DNA of 64,000 nucleotides from Dehalococcoidia bacterium (lineage in GTDB: Bacteria > Chloroflexota > Dehalococcoidia > SM23-28-2): NCBI GenBank assembly GCA_030615765.1, contig JAUWYP010000005.1, positions 33,723 through 97,722 of the forward strand. Reading direction: 5' to 3'. The position numbers and the translations under genes are program-made. Numbering within the stretch: the first letter of the stretch is position 1; every line of letters starts with the position of its first letter. The notes under the pieces are model-generated. The model was not told where the DNA came from. It saw only the letters and a program-made list of their open reading frames with translations, and made no database searches. Below are positions 25,032 through 34,505 of the stretch, piece after piece.

Positions 25032-25079
25032 GGCATCTCAGTCGATAGGGGCGGTGCGGACATCCGACTGCGGGATGCC
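25032..25079. terminator. Interrupted hairpin between convergent genes
   Basis: GGCATC (25032-25037) pairs with GATGCC (25074-25079) and AGTCG (25040-25044) with CGACT (25065-25069), filling the 56-base gap between acxC and the glycosyltransferase stop. There is no T tract, so terminator function is likely but not certain. Confidence 0.45.
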
Positions 25080-25081
25080 GT

Positions 25082-26503
25082 CTAGGCGGCGAAGGCGGAG
25101 GCCCAACGAACCGCCTCCGACAGATGCGAACGAAGTACGTCGAAACTAAAGTGTCGCTTGCCTACGGCGATGTTGTGATCGGTGACGTTCTCGCGCTCCC
25201 TCTGGTCCGTCAGAAGCGTCACCAACTCTTGCGCCGCGTGGGTCAAGACTTCCGCTGATACACGGACGAGTCCCGCCGGGTCGGTCTCCGCAAGGACGGT
25301 GTCTCCCAGCGAGATGACCCGCACGCCCTTTGGTGCAATATCTTCCTTGAAGACGGGGTATTCGAATACGACGACGGGGAGACCAGCAGCAAAGGCCTCC
25401 AGCAGCTGGTTGCCGAATCCCTCCCAGCCTGACGGGTAGAGCACAAAGTCGGCCATGGTGTACATGTCGGGATAGAGGGCGTAGAATCCCTCCTCCGCCG
25501 CCCGCAAGGGGAGAACCTCGTCTCCCACGTACATCCAGACGACCTTCAGGGCATCGAGCAGGGCGAAGAGTCTTTCCTGGTAATCGGTGAAGGCACGTTC
25601 GGGTCTACCCGCCAGAACGAGCACGATCCGACTTCCCTGGGTGAATACCTCGCCGTGGTACAAGGCTTTGCCGACCATGTGTCGGCGAAGGCCATCCAAT
25701 ACGGCGGCCAGGTGAGCCGCCAATTCTATCTGCTTATTCGGCACGAGGCGAGCTCCGACGAAGAGCACGACATCAGAGCTCTCGATATCATGCTTGGCCC
25801 GGAGTTCCCCACGGAGCCTCGCATAGTCTGGGGCATCGAGCTGGTGATGAAAGTCCATGGTATCGTGGATGATTCCGGCTCGGACACCCCTTGCCTGGAG
25901 AGCCCTCTGGTTGCGCGAGTTGATCGTCCAATGGGAGAGGTTCGGCATCTTTGGAGGGAAATACCCCTCAAGCAAAGACCGCGCAAAGCTACACGTGGCG
26001 GCAAACTTGTAAGCCCCTTCGCTGAGGACATCGTGGTGGATCGCCACACAGGGCAGGCGGAGGTCTGCGAGCAGTTCGGTAAGACTGACCGTGGCCACGG
26101 GATGGACGGGTAGCGATAGCATGTTGTGGACAAAGAGCATGTCGGGCGCCAAAGCTTTGATCCCGTCGGCCAGTTCTCGCTTCAGGTCTGCAACGGCTCG
26201 TCCGAAAGCTCGCTCAAGCTCCGCCTCGTCGGCAAAGTCGGTGATTCCGTGCCCGAAAAGATTCCGCATCATCGTTGCCACATCTTCGTGATCGAACTCC
26301 AGCGCCGGTATCGGGAGGTCTGCCCAATCGTATGCCGAGCAGATGTGGACCTCATGTCCCATCGCTTCAAGAAGGGCCTGGCGTTTCATGATCTCGAGAG
26401 ACACGCCGTCGGTGCCAGCCGAATCGGTCACATCTGCCCTGGTTCGGTGGCCGCCTTCACCCCCCGTCCGGGCGGAGCGGAAGTGGAGAATAAGCACTTT
26501 CAT
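25082..26503 (-). CDS. Glycosyltransferase family 4-like protein
   Basis: 473 residues in a GT-B arrangement. The N-terminal domain starts MKVLILHFRSARTGGEGGH and contains MGHEVHICSAYDW. The C-terminal nucleotide-sugar domain has VLFVGARLVPNKQIELAAHL, IVLVLAGRPE and YPSGWEGFGNQLLEAFAAG, with the two Glu of the E-x7-E motif. It probably transfers a sugar to a lipid or protein acceptor at the cytoplasmic membrane face. It is a lone gene, convergent with acxC, with no other envelope genes nearby, so the acceptor is unknown. ATG 26503 has GGAG eight bases upstream. Confidence 0.82.
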   Translation of the reverse strand: MKVLILHFRSARTGGEGGHRTRADVTDSAGTDGVSLEIMKRQALLEAMGHEVHICSAYDWADLPIPALEFDHEDVATMMRNLFGHGITDFADEAELERAFGRAVADLKRELADGIKALAPDMLFVHNMLSLPVHPVATVSLTELLADLRLPCVAIHHDVLSEGAYKFAATCSFARSLLEGYFPPKMPNLSHWTINSRNQRALQARGVRAGIIHDTMDFHHQLDAPDYARLRGELRAKHDIESSDVVLFVGARLVPNKQIELAAHLAAVLDGLRRHMVGKALYHGEVFTQGSRIVLVLAGRPERAFTDYQERLFALLDALKVVWMYVGDEVLPLRAAEEGFYALYPDMYTMADFVLYPSGWEGFGNQLLEAFAAGLPVVVFEYPVFKEDIAPKGVRVISLGDTVLAETDPAGLVRVSAEVLTHAAQELVTLLTDQRERENVTDHNIAVGKRHFSFDVLRSHLSEAVRWASAFAA

Positions 26504-26564
26504 GCGGTCGACTCCATTCCCTAACAGGTTGCGTCTTTTTCGTGGTTCCGGTCAATCCTGGTTA

Positions 26565-26591
26565 CCCGTGGGGCGCCAGTATTTCATCCGT
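26565..26591 (-). repeat. Degenerate copy of the bipartite dispersed repeat
   Basis: CCCGTGGGGCGCC (26565-26577), six bases, then TCATCCGT (26584-26591) matches the reverse complement of the repeat at 41393-41430 and 59335-59372, apart from two changes, and then diverges. The surrounding 26504-26799 gap has no supported gene. A segment at about 26698-26740 resembles 41441-41482 in the same orientation. Confidence 0.45.
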
Positions 26592-26799
26592 CCCTTCGCA
26601 GGTCAAGCTGCCACCCACTCTTGGTCGTGGCGCAGAGCACCTAGCAGCGGTCGAGCGATGCTCCGGCCCTCCCGTGGCGGGGCAGGCCAAGGTATCCATC
26701 AGAATAGGACCGAAGAGGTCCGGGAAATGCTGGCGACGTGCCCCAAGACATCAACCGATGGTAGGATTACGTCTAGGCGGACAGAGGCGCGGAACGATA

Positions 26800-27792
26800 A
26801 TGGAGTTTGAAGGGATAACACTGGTAACCGGTGCCGCCGGTTTCATCGGCAAGTACGTAGTGGAGCATCTGGTGGCCCTCGGGGCCCGGGTGCGGGCAAC
26901 GGACCTGCCCCGGAAAGATACCTCATACTTCGATACGGTGGGCGTGGAGTACGTGGGGGCGGACCTTACGAGGCCGGAGACGCTGCCTGCCCTGTTCGAC
27001 GGAGGAGTGGACAGGGTCTTTCACCTGGGCGCGATCTGCAACTTCTCAACCCCGTATGAAAAGCTTTATCCCACTAATGTGCTTGGAGTGGATCGCATCA
27101 CCAAGCTGGCTCTCGATGCGGGAGTCAAGAGATACATCCACGTCGGTTCGACCAGTGTTTACGGCCCCTACCAGGGAACGCCGTTTACGGAAGATGCTCC
27201 TCGTAATCCCCAGGATAGTTACGGGACAAGCAAGAGAGACGGTGAAGATATAGTCTGGCAAAGGATCGAGGAAGGGCTTGCCGCAATAGTTACCCGCCCC
27301 TGCACTGTCTACGGCCCCGGCTGCAACGATGGCGCCGGCAAGGTTTTCTCGCGCCCCACCTCCATTACGGCCATTCCGGGAAACGGCAGGCAGCTCTTGT
27401 CCAATGTGCGGGCCGAGGATGTGGCGGCTGCGGTGGTGCATCTCTCGCAGGTCGATGAGGCCGTTGGTAAAGCGTTCAACATCGCGGATGACAGCCATCC
27501 AACAGTCGAGGAAGCATTGACCATTGCAGCAAGGGCTTTCGGAAGGAAGCCGCCTAGACTACATCTACCCATCGCAGTCGTCAAGGCTTTCGCCCGTATG
27601 GATGGATTCATTTCCAGGATGAGGGGACGGATTCCGGACCTGGAATACGACGCGGTGCGCTACCTTGGCAGCGACTACGTGGTGGACAATGGGGCGCTAA
27701 GAGCCACTGGCTACAAGTCAATCTACCCTGACTTCGAAGAATCGATGAAGCAGATGGGGGAATGGTACAAAGAGAATGCCCCCAGCGAATGA
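26800..27792 (+). CDS. NAD-dependent epimerase/dehydratase (extended SDR)
   Basis: 330 residues. LVTGAAGFIGKYVVEHL is the NAD-binding glycine motif, HVGSTSVYGPYQGTP carries the active-site Ser/Thr, and DSYGTSKRDGE gives the Tyr-x3-Lys pair. RPCTVYGPGCND is the extended-SDR sugar-binding-like segment. The start at 26800 lacks a strong ribosome site but begins the Rossmann strand properly. The gene opens a plus-strand block with an SDR 19 bases downstream and a glycyl radical enzyme beyond. In this setting a 3-beta-hydroxysteroid/dihydroflavonol-reductase-like activity is as likely as sugar epimerisation. Confidence 0.85.
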   Translation: MEFEGITLVTGAAGFIGKYVVEHLVALGARVRATDLPRKDTSYFDTVGVEYVGADLTRPETLPALFDGGVDRVFHLGAICNFSTPYEKLYPTNVLGVDRITKLALDAGVKRYIHVGSTSVYGPYQGTPFTEDAPRNPQDSYGTSKRDGEDIVWQRIEEGLAAIVTRPCTVYGPGCNDGAGKVFSRPTSITAIPGNGRQLLSNVRAEDVAAAVVHLSQVDEAVGKAFNIADDSHPTVEEALTIAARAFGRKPPRLHLPIAVVKAFARMDGFISRMRGRIPDLEYDAVRYLGSDYVVDNGALRATGYKSIYPDFEESMKQMGEWYKENAPSE

Positions 27793-27811
27793 CAGTTGAG
27801 GAGGGCAAATC

Positions 27812-28639
27812 ATGCAGGCGGTGGTAATCACAGGGCTTGCCCAGGGGATCGGGCGCGAGGTTGCGAAGCTCTTGGCCCGGTCAAAGGTGCCGGTGGCCGG
27901 CTTTGATGTCGATGAGGATGGAATCGAGTCGCTCAAGAAAGAGTTCGAAGAGGCGGGATGCGATCACCTGCTGATGACGCTGGACATAGCCGATCGCCCG
28001 GGAATTCTCAAGTTCAGGGACATGGTGCTGGAGAAGTTCGGGCGGGTGGACGTTGTAGTTTCGAATGTTGGCATCGGTTTCTTCGGGCCCTTCGAGGAAG
28101 TGGACCTGGACAAGGCCGTGAAATGCATGGAGATCAATGTTGTTGGGACTGCCGCGATTTTCCAGGCGTTCTTGCCTTCAATGCGTGAGAATCGCAGCGG
28201 GAAACTGATTGCCGTATCGTCCTTGGTCGGGCAGATTGCATTCCCGTTTGAATCGATCTACTCGGCGAGCAAGTTTGCCGTTGAGGGGCTCGTTCTGTCG
28301 ATGCGCTACGAGGTGGAGCCTTTCGGCATAAAGGTTGCGTTAGTCCAACCGGCCCAGGTATCAACCTCCTTTGCCGCCAAGGTTCATAGGCTTCCACCCG
28401 AGGGATCGCCTTACAGGGAGCGGGCCGATAGGTTTATTAAGAGGGATCAGGAACTGATTAAGACGGCGACAACTCCACCCCAAGCCGCAGCGAAGATCGT
28501 AGAAGTCATCAAATCCAAGAACCCGAAGCTGCATAACCAGATTGAGCTCAAGAGTAAGATGTTCATGGCGCTCAACAGGATCTTGCCGCGGCCGATAAGG
28601 GACTGGATGTTGCTGCGCCAAATGGACATAAGAGTATGA
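27812..28639 (+). CDS. Short-chain dehydrogenase/reductase
   Basis: 275 residues, a classical SDR. VVITGLAQGIGREVAKLL is the TGxxxGIG motif, SNVGIGFFGPF replaces the usual NNAG, VSSLVGQ has the catalytic Ser, and YSASKFAVEG the Tyr and Lys. The last 60 residues (RILPRPIRDWMLLRQ) form an amphipathic tail that may touch the membrane. GGAGG lies nine bases before ATG 27812. It sits in the block leading to the glycyl radical enzyme and may supply or remove a hydroxyl/keto group for it; that is inference. Confidence 0.88.
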   Translation: MQAVVITGLAQGIGREVAKLLARSKVPVAGFDVDEDGIESLKKEFEEAGCDHLLMTLDIADRPGILKFRDMVLEKFGRVDVVVSNVGIGFFGPFEEVDLDKAVKCMEINVVGTAAIFQAFLPSMRENRSGKLIAVSSLVGQIAFPFESIYSASKFAVEGLVLSMRYEVEPFGIKVALVQPAQVSTSFAAKVHRLPPEGSPYRERADRFIKRDQELIKTATTPPQAAAKIVEVIKSKNPKLHNQIELKSKMFMALNRILPRPIRDWMLLRQMDIRV

Positions 28640-28743
28640 GGCTTGTCCAGAAGGTGGTTCGCAGGTCGCAGTTCCCGCTATGGAATGGGAAGAGGTGCTT
28701 GCTCCATAAGGGCCTGTCCCTAGCCTAACGAGCGAAGGAGCGC

Positions 28744-31131
28744 ATGCAGATGTTGGCTGAGGAGAAAGCTGCGGGCAGGCACTACCGCACGCGGGTCGAA
28801 CGTCTGAGGCAGCGGATAGTAGATGCGCCGCGCGAGGTGTGTGTCGAGCGGGCGCGGTATCTAACCCAATCTACGGCCGCGAACTGGGACCTGCATCCGC
28901 TTACTCGCATGAGCATGGCGCTGGAGCACATCCTTGACAAAATGACCGTCGCCATCAGAGACGATGAGCTCATCGTGGGATGCCGGACCAGTAAGCTCAA
29001 AGGGGCGCCGCTGTTTCCCGAGAACAAGTGGAAATGGATAGAGAGAGACCTGGAGCGCTTTGGGCAGCGGCTACTCCAGAGAGTGCTGATCACGGAGGAG
29101 GAGCAACGGGAGCTTGGGCAAGACATCCTCCCCTTCTGGCGCGGCCGGACGGTGGAGGATCGGCTGGAAGAGCGGTGTCCCCCAGACGTGGCCGAGGACA
29201 TGGACAAGTACGTCTTTGCCATGGTCTTGGAGATCACCTACGGCATCGGCCACTTCACGATGAACCATCCCAGGGTACTGAGACTGGGGCTCTCGGGGAT
29301 TGTTGCGGAGGCTGAGGAACGATACGGCGCACTGACTCCCGAAGAGCGGCTGGAAGATAAGGGCTTGTTTTACGATGCGGTGATCCGCTCATTGAGAGCT
29401 ACCACACGATTTGCCAATCGATACGCCGACCTGGTGGCATCGCTGTCTGAGGATGAAAGCGATCCGGAGCGGGCCGAGGAGTTGAGGACCATAGCTCGGG
29501 TCTGCCGGCGGGTTCCGGAGCACCCGGCGGAGACCTTTCACGAGGCGATCCAGTGTGTCTACTTCATTCATCTCGTCGCCCAGATAGAGTCCGGGGGGAA
29601 TTCGATCTCTCTGGGTCGGATAGACCAGGTTCTCTATCCATACTACGTGGCCGACAGGCAATCGGGCAGGATCACCCCGAAGCAAGCCAGGGAACTTCTC
29701 GCGTTGCTTTTCATCAAGACCAATGAGATATGGAACATCCTGGAGGAAGCGTATATTCTCGCCGGCGAAGGCGTGGAAGGGAAGACAACGCAGAACGTGA
29801 CGGTCGGCGGTGTTGGGGCCGATGGTGAAGATGCCACCAACGAGCTGAGCTACATCGGGCTGGACGCCTATGCTGACGTGCGGACGGTTCAGCCCGACTT
29901 CGGGGTACGGTTAAGCTCGAAGGCACCCGAGGATTTCTTCACAAGAGCGATCGAGTACGCGAAAGACGGCGTTCTGCTGCACTTCTTTAATGACGAAGCA
30001 ATTATCGAGTCCCTGCAGCAGGCGGGACATACCCTCGAGGATGCGCGCGATTACGGTGTTGTGGGATGTCTTGAGCCGAACGCGCAGGGCAAGACCTTCG
30101 GTTCGACTTTCGCCGTCCAGGTCAGCGGAATCAAATGCCTCGAGTTAGCTCTGAGCAACGGCGTGGACAATATCTTCGGCCATCAGGCGGGCATCGAGAG
30201 CGGAGACCCGGCCACGTTTGCTTCCTTCGATGACGTATGGAATGCGTACAACGCTCAGGTATCCTATTTCATGGGGCAGATGGTCAAGGGTATGGCAGTA
30301 CTTGACCAGGCTATCTCGGAACTTGTGCCGTCTCCGTTCGCATCGGCCATGATAGATGGGCCGATGGAGAAGGGCCTGGACCTTACCCGTGGAGGGGCCA
30401 TATACAATTCCACCGGTGTTCAGCTCATCGGTTTCTCCAACGTAGTGGACACTTTGTGTGCGGTAGAGAAGGCGGTCTTCGAGGATGGGGTGATGTCGCT
30501 GGCGGAGCTGGCTAGCTGTCTGGCGAAGGACTGGGACGGCGCCGATGACAAGAGAGCGTACCTCTTGCACAAGGTTCCCAAATATGGAAACGACAACGAT
30601 GAAGTGGATGCCATGGCAGCAAGAGTGCTGGCGCATTTCTGTGACGAGGTAGTGAAGCATAGGAACTACCGGGGGGGTGCATTTTGGCCGGGGGTGTTCA
30701 CCGTTGGATTTCATATTGTCATGGGCGCATTTGCCGCCGCGAGTGCGGACGGCCGCCATGCCGGTGATGTTCTCGGCAATGGGATTACGCCCACAAACGG
30801 GAGTGCCATCAGCGGCCCCACGGCGGTGCTCAACTCGGTCACCAAACTGCCGCTCACGCGCATCTACAACGGCGTTAACCTCAACATGAGGTTTGACGCA
30901 AGCAGGCTCAAACCCGAGATTCTCATGGCACTGATGCAAACGTACTTTCGGCAGGGAGGACGCCAGGTTCAGTTCAACATGCTCGACTCCGCCACCTTGA
31001 GAGACGCCCAGGCGCACCCGGAGAAGTATCGCGACCTGGTGGTGAGAGTGAGCGGATATTCGGCCCTGTTTACGGGGCTGAGCGAGACAGCCCAGAATGA
31101 GATCATAGGCCGCATGGAATACGAACTGTAG
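28744..31131 (+). CDS. Glycyl radical enzyme of the dehydratase/decarboxylase-like (GCxE) type
   Basis: 795 residues, full length. The radical site is Gly771 in VRVSGYSALFTGL. The thiyl site is Cys442 in VVGCLEPNAQGK, followed two residues on by Glu444. This Gly-Cys-x-Glu arrangement is shared by glycerol/propanediol dehydratases, choline-TMA lyase, isethionate lyase and hydroxyphenylacetate decarboxylase; true pyruvate formate-lyases have Cys-Cys. So it is not PFL. No radical SAM activase is within the block or the rest of the window. The frame may start at ATG 28744 or 28750; GGAG fits the second better. Downstream come CoA-transferase, PrpD-like and acyl-CoA dehydrogenase genes, pointing to a carboxylate intermediate. 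It is paralogous to the fragment at 1-777. Confidence 0.9.
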   Translation: MQMLAEEKAAGRHYRTRVERLRQRIVDAPREVCVERARYLTQSTAANWDLHPLTRMSMALEHILDKMTVAIRDDELIVGCRTSKLKGAPLFPENKWKWIERDLERFGQRLLQRVLITEEEQRELGQDILPFWRGRTVEDRLEERCPPDVAEDMDKYVFAMVLEITYGIGHFTMNHPRVLRLGLSGIVAEAEERYGALTPEERLEDKGLFYDAVIRSLRATTRFANRYADLVASLSEDESDPERAEELRTIARVCRRVPEHPAETFHEAIQCVYFIHLVAQIESGGNSISLGRIDQVLYPYYVADRQSGRITPKQARELLALLFIKTNEIWNILEEAYILAGEGVEGKTTQNVTVGGVGADGEDATNELSYIGLDAYADVRTVQPDFGVRLSSKAPEDFFTRAIEYAKDGVLLHFFNDEAIIESLQQAGHTLEDARDYGVVGCLEPNAQGKTFGSTFAVQVSGIKCLELALSNGVDNIFGHQAGIESGDPATFASFDDVWNAYNAQVSYFMGQMVKGMAVLDQAISELVPSPFASAMIDGPMEKGLDLTRGGAIYNSTGVQLIGFSNVVDTLCAVEKAVFEDGVMSLAELASCLAKDWDGADDKRAYLLHKVPKYGNDNDEVDAMAARVLAHFCDEVVKHRNYRGGAFWPGVFTVGFHIVMGAFAAASADGRHAGDVLGNGITPTNGSAISGPTAVLNSVTKLPLTRIYNGVNLNMRFDASRLKPEILMALMQTYFRQGGRQVQFNMLDSATLRDAQAHPEKYRDLVVRVSGYSALFTGLSETAQNEIIGRMEYEL

Positions 31132-31232
31132 GCTGAAGATGTTGAAGGGGTAATGGCTGATAGGATTGATTCCGTGGCGGCCCGCTGCGCTCTTCAGGGG
31201 TGAAATTCACAGTCGGTGAGCGGAGGCATGAA

Positions 31233-32168
31233 ATGACAAAAGTTGTAACGATGAAAGAAGCGGTGGCTGAACATGTCAACGACGGCGACTTTCTCTTCAT
31301 CGGCGGCTACATTTGCAGGACTCCGTTTGCCGCCATACACGAGATCATTCGGCAGGGGAAGAAGGAACTGACGCTCACCAGAAGCAACGCGGCCGATGAC
31401 TTCGACATGATGATCGGCGCGGGAGTGGTGAAACGGTTTATCGCCACTTTTCTTTCACTCGGCTTTTTCGGCCTGGGGCGCTGCTACCGGCGCTCTATCG
31501 AGAAGGGGATCCCGCACAAGATAGAGGTGGAAGAGTACACGAACCTATCGCTGCCCATGATGCTCATGGCCGGCGCCATGGGGATGCCGTTCGTGCCCGT
31601 CAAAGACATGGCAGGCTCGGACCTGATGAACGTGAAGTCTTTCATGGGAGATGGCAAGTATAAGGTGATCAACTCTCCCTTTGACGGGAGCCCAACCGTA
31701 CTGGTGCCAGCGCTTCACCCCGATGTGGCGATAATCCACGTGCAGCAGGCGGATGAATTGGGAAACGCCCAAATATGGGGCATCGGGGGTGACTGCCAGG
31801 TGGGGGCCAACGCAGCGAAGAAGGTCATCGTGAGCTGCGAGAGGATCGTCAGCAGAGACGTCATCGGAAAGGACCCTTGCCGTACCATTGTTCCGGACTT
31901 CAGGGTCGTCGCGGTCGTGGAGGAACCCTTCGGTGCTCACCCAGGCTATACACCGGGCTTCTATGACGTGGATTTCACCTTCGGCTACCAGTACCAACAG
32001 GCATCCAGTACAGTCGAGAGCTTTCAAGACTTTCTGGACGAATGGGTATTCGGGGTCAAGAACAGGACCGAGTACATACAGCACTACATAGAAAGACTCG
32101 GGTACTCTGCTTTCAAAGGTCTGCAAGCGGAGTTCGACTACGGGTACCCTGTCAGTTACACGTATTGA
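31233..32168 (+). CDS. CoA-transferase subunit A (glutaconate CoA-transferase-like)
   Basis: 311 residues. VVTMKEAVAEHVNDGDFLFI and GGYICRTPFAAIHEIIRQGK are the start of the class I CoA-transferase alpha fold, and ADELGNAQIWGIGGDCQVG and KKVIVSCERIV follow as in glutaconate CoA-transferase subunit A. ATG 31233 has GGAGG seven bases upstream; the earlier in-frame GTG at 31200 does not. It works with the next gene to move CoA from acetyl-CoA or another donor to a carboxylate. Position after the glycyl radical enzyme suggests that the product is activated here. Confidence 0.85.
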   Translation: MTKVVTMKEAVAEHVNDGDFLFIGGYICRTPFAAIHEIIRQGKKELTLTRSNAADDFDMMIGAGVVKRFIATFLSLGFFGLGRCYRRSIEKGIPHKIEVEEYTNLSLPMMLMAGAMGMPFVPVKDMAGSDLMNVKSFMGDGKYKVINSPFDGSPTVLVPALHPDVAIIHVQQADELGNAQIWGIGGDCQVGANAAKKVIVSCERIVSRDVIGKDPCRTIVPDFRVVAVVEEPFGAHPGYTPGFYDVDFTFGYQYQQASSTVESFQDFLDEWVFGVKNRTEYIQHYIERLGYSAFKGLQAEFDYGYPVSYTY

Positions 32169-32213
32169 GGCCACTTGAAGCAGCTGGGAGACCTAGAACG
32201 GGAGCATCGAAAG

Positions 32214-33014
32214 ATGAAGGAGCATCCCCGCGACTATACAAAACCCGAGCTCATAGCCTGTTGCGGTGCCAGGGAGATCAGGGACTACGATGTGGTGCTG
32301 GTCGGGACCGGTTTTCCCACGATGTGCGCCAATATAGCCAGGCACATCCACGCGCCGAACGCCAGGCTGATGCAGGAATCGGGCGTCTACGATGCGCAAC
32401 CGAAGAGACCGGCATTGTCCGTAGGCGACCCATGCCTGAATCCGGGAGCGGCCATGATAGGCAGCTTGGTGGACATAATGGCAATGTTCCTGCAGGCGGG
32501 GTGGGTGGATGTCGGCTTCCTGGCAGGCAGCCAGGTTGACAAGTACGGAAACATCAACACGACGGCTATCGGAGACTACGACAATCCGAAGAGCCGGCTT
32601 CCGGGCAGCGGCGGGGCAAATCCCATTGGCTCGTTGGCGAAAAGGGTGCTCATCATTGCCCTGCACGATACCCGCCGGCTGGCCGAGAGGGTGGACTTCA
32701 TCACCACCCCGGGATACATCGACGGCGCGGGAGCCAGGGAGAAATGCGGGCTTCCACCGGATACGGGCCCAGAGGTCATCATCACAAACAAGGCCGTGAT
32801 GCGCTTCGACAAGGCCACGGGAGAAGCGTATCTGGCAACTTACCATCCGGACACTTCGGTTGATGAGATCGTCAAGAATACTCCGTGGGACCTCAAAGTG
32901 GCCGATGATGTGCACGAGACGGAACCGCCGACCGAGGAGGAGCTCAGGGTTCTGAGGGAAGTACTCGACCCCAGCCGTAAGCTCTCGGCTTACGAGCGTC
33001 GTGGTTACGTGTGA
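32214..33014 (+). CDS. CoA-transferase subunit B (glutaconate CoA-transferase-like)
   Basis: 266 residues from ATG 32214, which has GGGAG nine bases upstream; an in-frame TTG at 32175 is less likely. VVLVGTGFPTMCANIARHIH starts the fold. The region RLMQESGVYDAQ is where class I enzymes carry the catalytic Glu (usually in S/E-E-N-G); here it reads E-S-G, so the Glu is kept and Asn becomes Ser. DVGFLAGSQVDKYGNINTTAIG and FITTPGYIDGAGAREK are conserved in subunit B. The stop is followed by a 24-base hairpin before the PrpD gene. Confidence 0.85.
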   Translation: MKEHPRDYTKPELIACCGAREIRDYDVVLVGTGFPTMCANIARHIHAPNARLMQESGVYDAQPKRPALSVGDPCLNPGAAMIGSLVDIMAMFLQAGWVDVGFLAGSQVDKYGNINTTAIGDYDNPKSRLPGSGGANPIGSLAKRVLIIALHDTRRLAERVDFITTPGYIDGAGAREKCGLPPDTGPEVIITNKAVMRFDKATGEAYLATYHPDTSVDEIVKNTPWDLKVADDVHETEPPTEEELRVLREVLDPSRKLSAYERRGYV

Positions 33015-33027
33015 TGGCCTCGTTCTG

Positions 33028-33051
33028 ATTCTTGCCTCAATTGGCAAGAAT
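33028..33051 (+). terminator. Perfect hairpin between CoA-transferase and PrpD genes
   Basis: ATTCTTGCC-TCAATT-GGCAAGAAT, a nine-base perfect stem with a six-base loop, 14 bases after the subunit B stop and 30 before the next start. No T tract follows. It could attenuate transcription or stabilise the upstream message. Confidence 0.5.
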
Positions 33052-33080
33052 GATGACTGAGCAAGTGGAGAGAAGAGAGC

Positions 33081-34448
33081 ATGGAATACACACGAAAGCT
33101 GGCGGAGTTTTGCGCCGGGGTTTCTTTGGAGCGCCTTCCCACCGAGGTGATCGATAAGACGAAACTCTGCATCCTGGACTTTTTCGCCAACGTCTATGGC
33201 TCGCTGGAGCTGGAAGCGGTTTCAAGGGTAGTGTCCTACATACGTTCGTTAGGTGGGCCCGAAACCGCTACGGCTCTGGGTTGCGGCTTCAAGACAGGAA
33301 TCCACAATGCGGCATTTCTTAACGGCACCACTGCCGAGGCAATAGAAGCCCAAGACGGGCTCCGGTTCGGAGGGAACCATCCGGGTACCGCCGTTATCCC
33401 CGCTGCCCTTGCGGTGGCGGAGAGCTTGGGCCTCGGCGGCAAAGAGGTCGTTGAAGCGGTGGTGGCGGGCTACGAGGCCGCCAGCCGGCCTGCCGCGGCG
33501 ATGCATCCTCACCATACGCTGGCGGGGTTCTTGCCCACAGGTACTTGCGGCGCCTTTGGAGCCGCAGCCGCGGCTTCTAGACTCATGGGCGATGATGTCG
33601 AAGGCATGGTCAACTCGTTGGGCAATGCGGGATACCTCTTACCCCTCTCGATGGCCGAACATCTGATGGGCGGGTATACCTCAAAAGTAGTACAGGGGGG
33701 CCAGGCGGCAAGCGCGGGTCTGACGGCCGCCGGACTGGCCGGCGCCGGCATTACCGGGGCTCCCTACGTTCTCGAAGGCTCGCATCTAGGTGGAGGCTTC
33801 ACACAGATCACCTCCCGGAGCGAGCCCAACCTGAAGAGAATTGTTGAACAGCTCGGCGAGCACTTCTCTATCATGGATATTTACCTCAAGCCCTACACCG
33901 CGTGCAGGCACACCCACGGCGCCGCACAGGCCGCGTTGGAACTGGTGGGTACGGAAGATTTTGAGCCGCAAGATATTGAAGCGGTGGATGTCTACACCTA
34001 CACTATTGCCTCTGTTGCGGTCGGCAAAGGCGTAACTGCGGACAGTACCTTCGTCTCGGCACAGTTTTCATTGCCGTATGTCGTTGCCGCTTGCCTGATC
34101 GACGGAGAGATGGGGCCGGCGCAGCTAAAGGAGGAGCGAATTTCCGATTCTGCCATCCTTGAGCTTTCCGAGAAAGTCAAGATCAACGTAGACCCGGAAC
34201 TATCGATGGCCTATCCCGGCACGACCCCGAGTCGGGTGGAGATCAGGCTGAAGAGTGGACAGACGCTAGTAAAGCAGGTCGACATCCCAAAGGGGGACCC
34301 GAGGGACCCGATGACCGTGGAGGATGTGGCCGACAAGTTGAAGCGCTTCGCGTCACGAAAGGACGAGAAGACTATAGACAAGATAATCGGTTTGTCGCTT
34401 GAACTTGAGAGAGTGGGAGGCATCAAGGAACTGACAGCAATCATTTAG
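33081..34448 (+). CDS. MmgE/PrpD family protein
   Basis: 455 residues, the normal length. KLCILDFFANVYGSLE, NGTTAEAIEAQDGLRFGGNHPG, HHTLAGFLPTGTCGAFGAAA and YLKPYTACRHTHGAAQAAL are the conserved helices and active-site segments of 2-methylcitrate dehydratase-like proteins. In place of the usual H-x-x-D-D-T the loop reads EAQDGLRFGG, so the substrate is likely not methylcitrate. The family also covers cis-aconitate decarboxylase and iminodisuccinate epimerase. The neighbouring CoA-transferase and acyl-CoA dehydrogenase suggest a dicarboxylate or hydroxy-acid step, but the reaction is unknown. Confidence 0.86.
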   Translation: MEYTRKLAEFCAGVSLERLPTEVIDKTKLCILDFFANVYGSLELEAVSRVVSYIRSLGGPETATALGCGFKTGIHNAAFLNGTTAEAIEAQDGLRFGGNHPGTAVIPAALAVAESLGLGGKEVVEAVVAGYEAASRPAAAMHPHHTLAGFLPTGTCGAFGAAAAASRLMGDDVEGMVNSLGNAGYLLPLSMAEHLMGGYTSKVVQGGQAASAGLTAAGLAGAGITGAPYVLEGSHLGGGFTQITSRSEPNLKRIVEQLGEHFSIMDIYLKPYTACRHTHGAAQAALELVGTEDFEPQDIEAVDVYTYTIASVAVGKGVTADSTFVSAQFSLPYVVAACLIDGEMGPAQLKEERISDSAILELSEKVKINVDPELSMAYPGTTPSRVEIRLKSGQTLVKQVDIPKGDPRDPMTVEDVADKLKRFASRKDEKTIDKIIGLSLELERVGGIKELTAII

Positions 34449-34505
34449 GAGAGTCAGGTTTCGCCGGGGGAAATCGCACTTGGCGATAGCACAACGGAGT
34501 AAGAC

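Noticed and set aside
28744..31131. Pyruvate formate-lyase
   Set aside because: The active site is Gly-Cys-x-Glu and not Cys-Cys, which excludes a true pyruvate formate-lyase.
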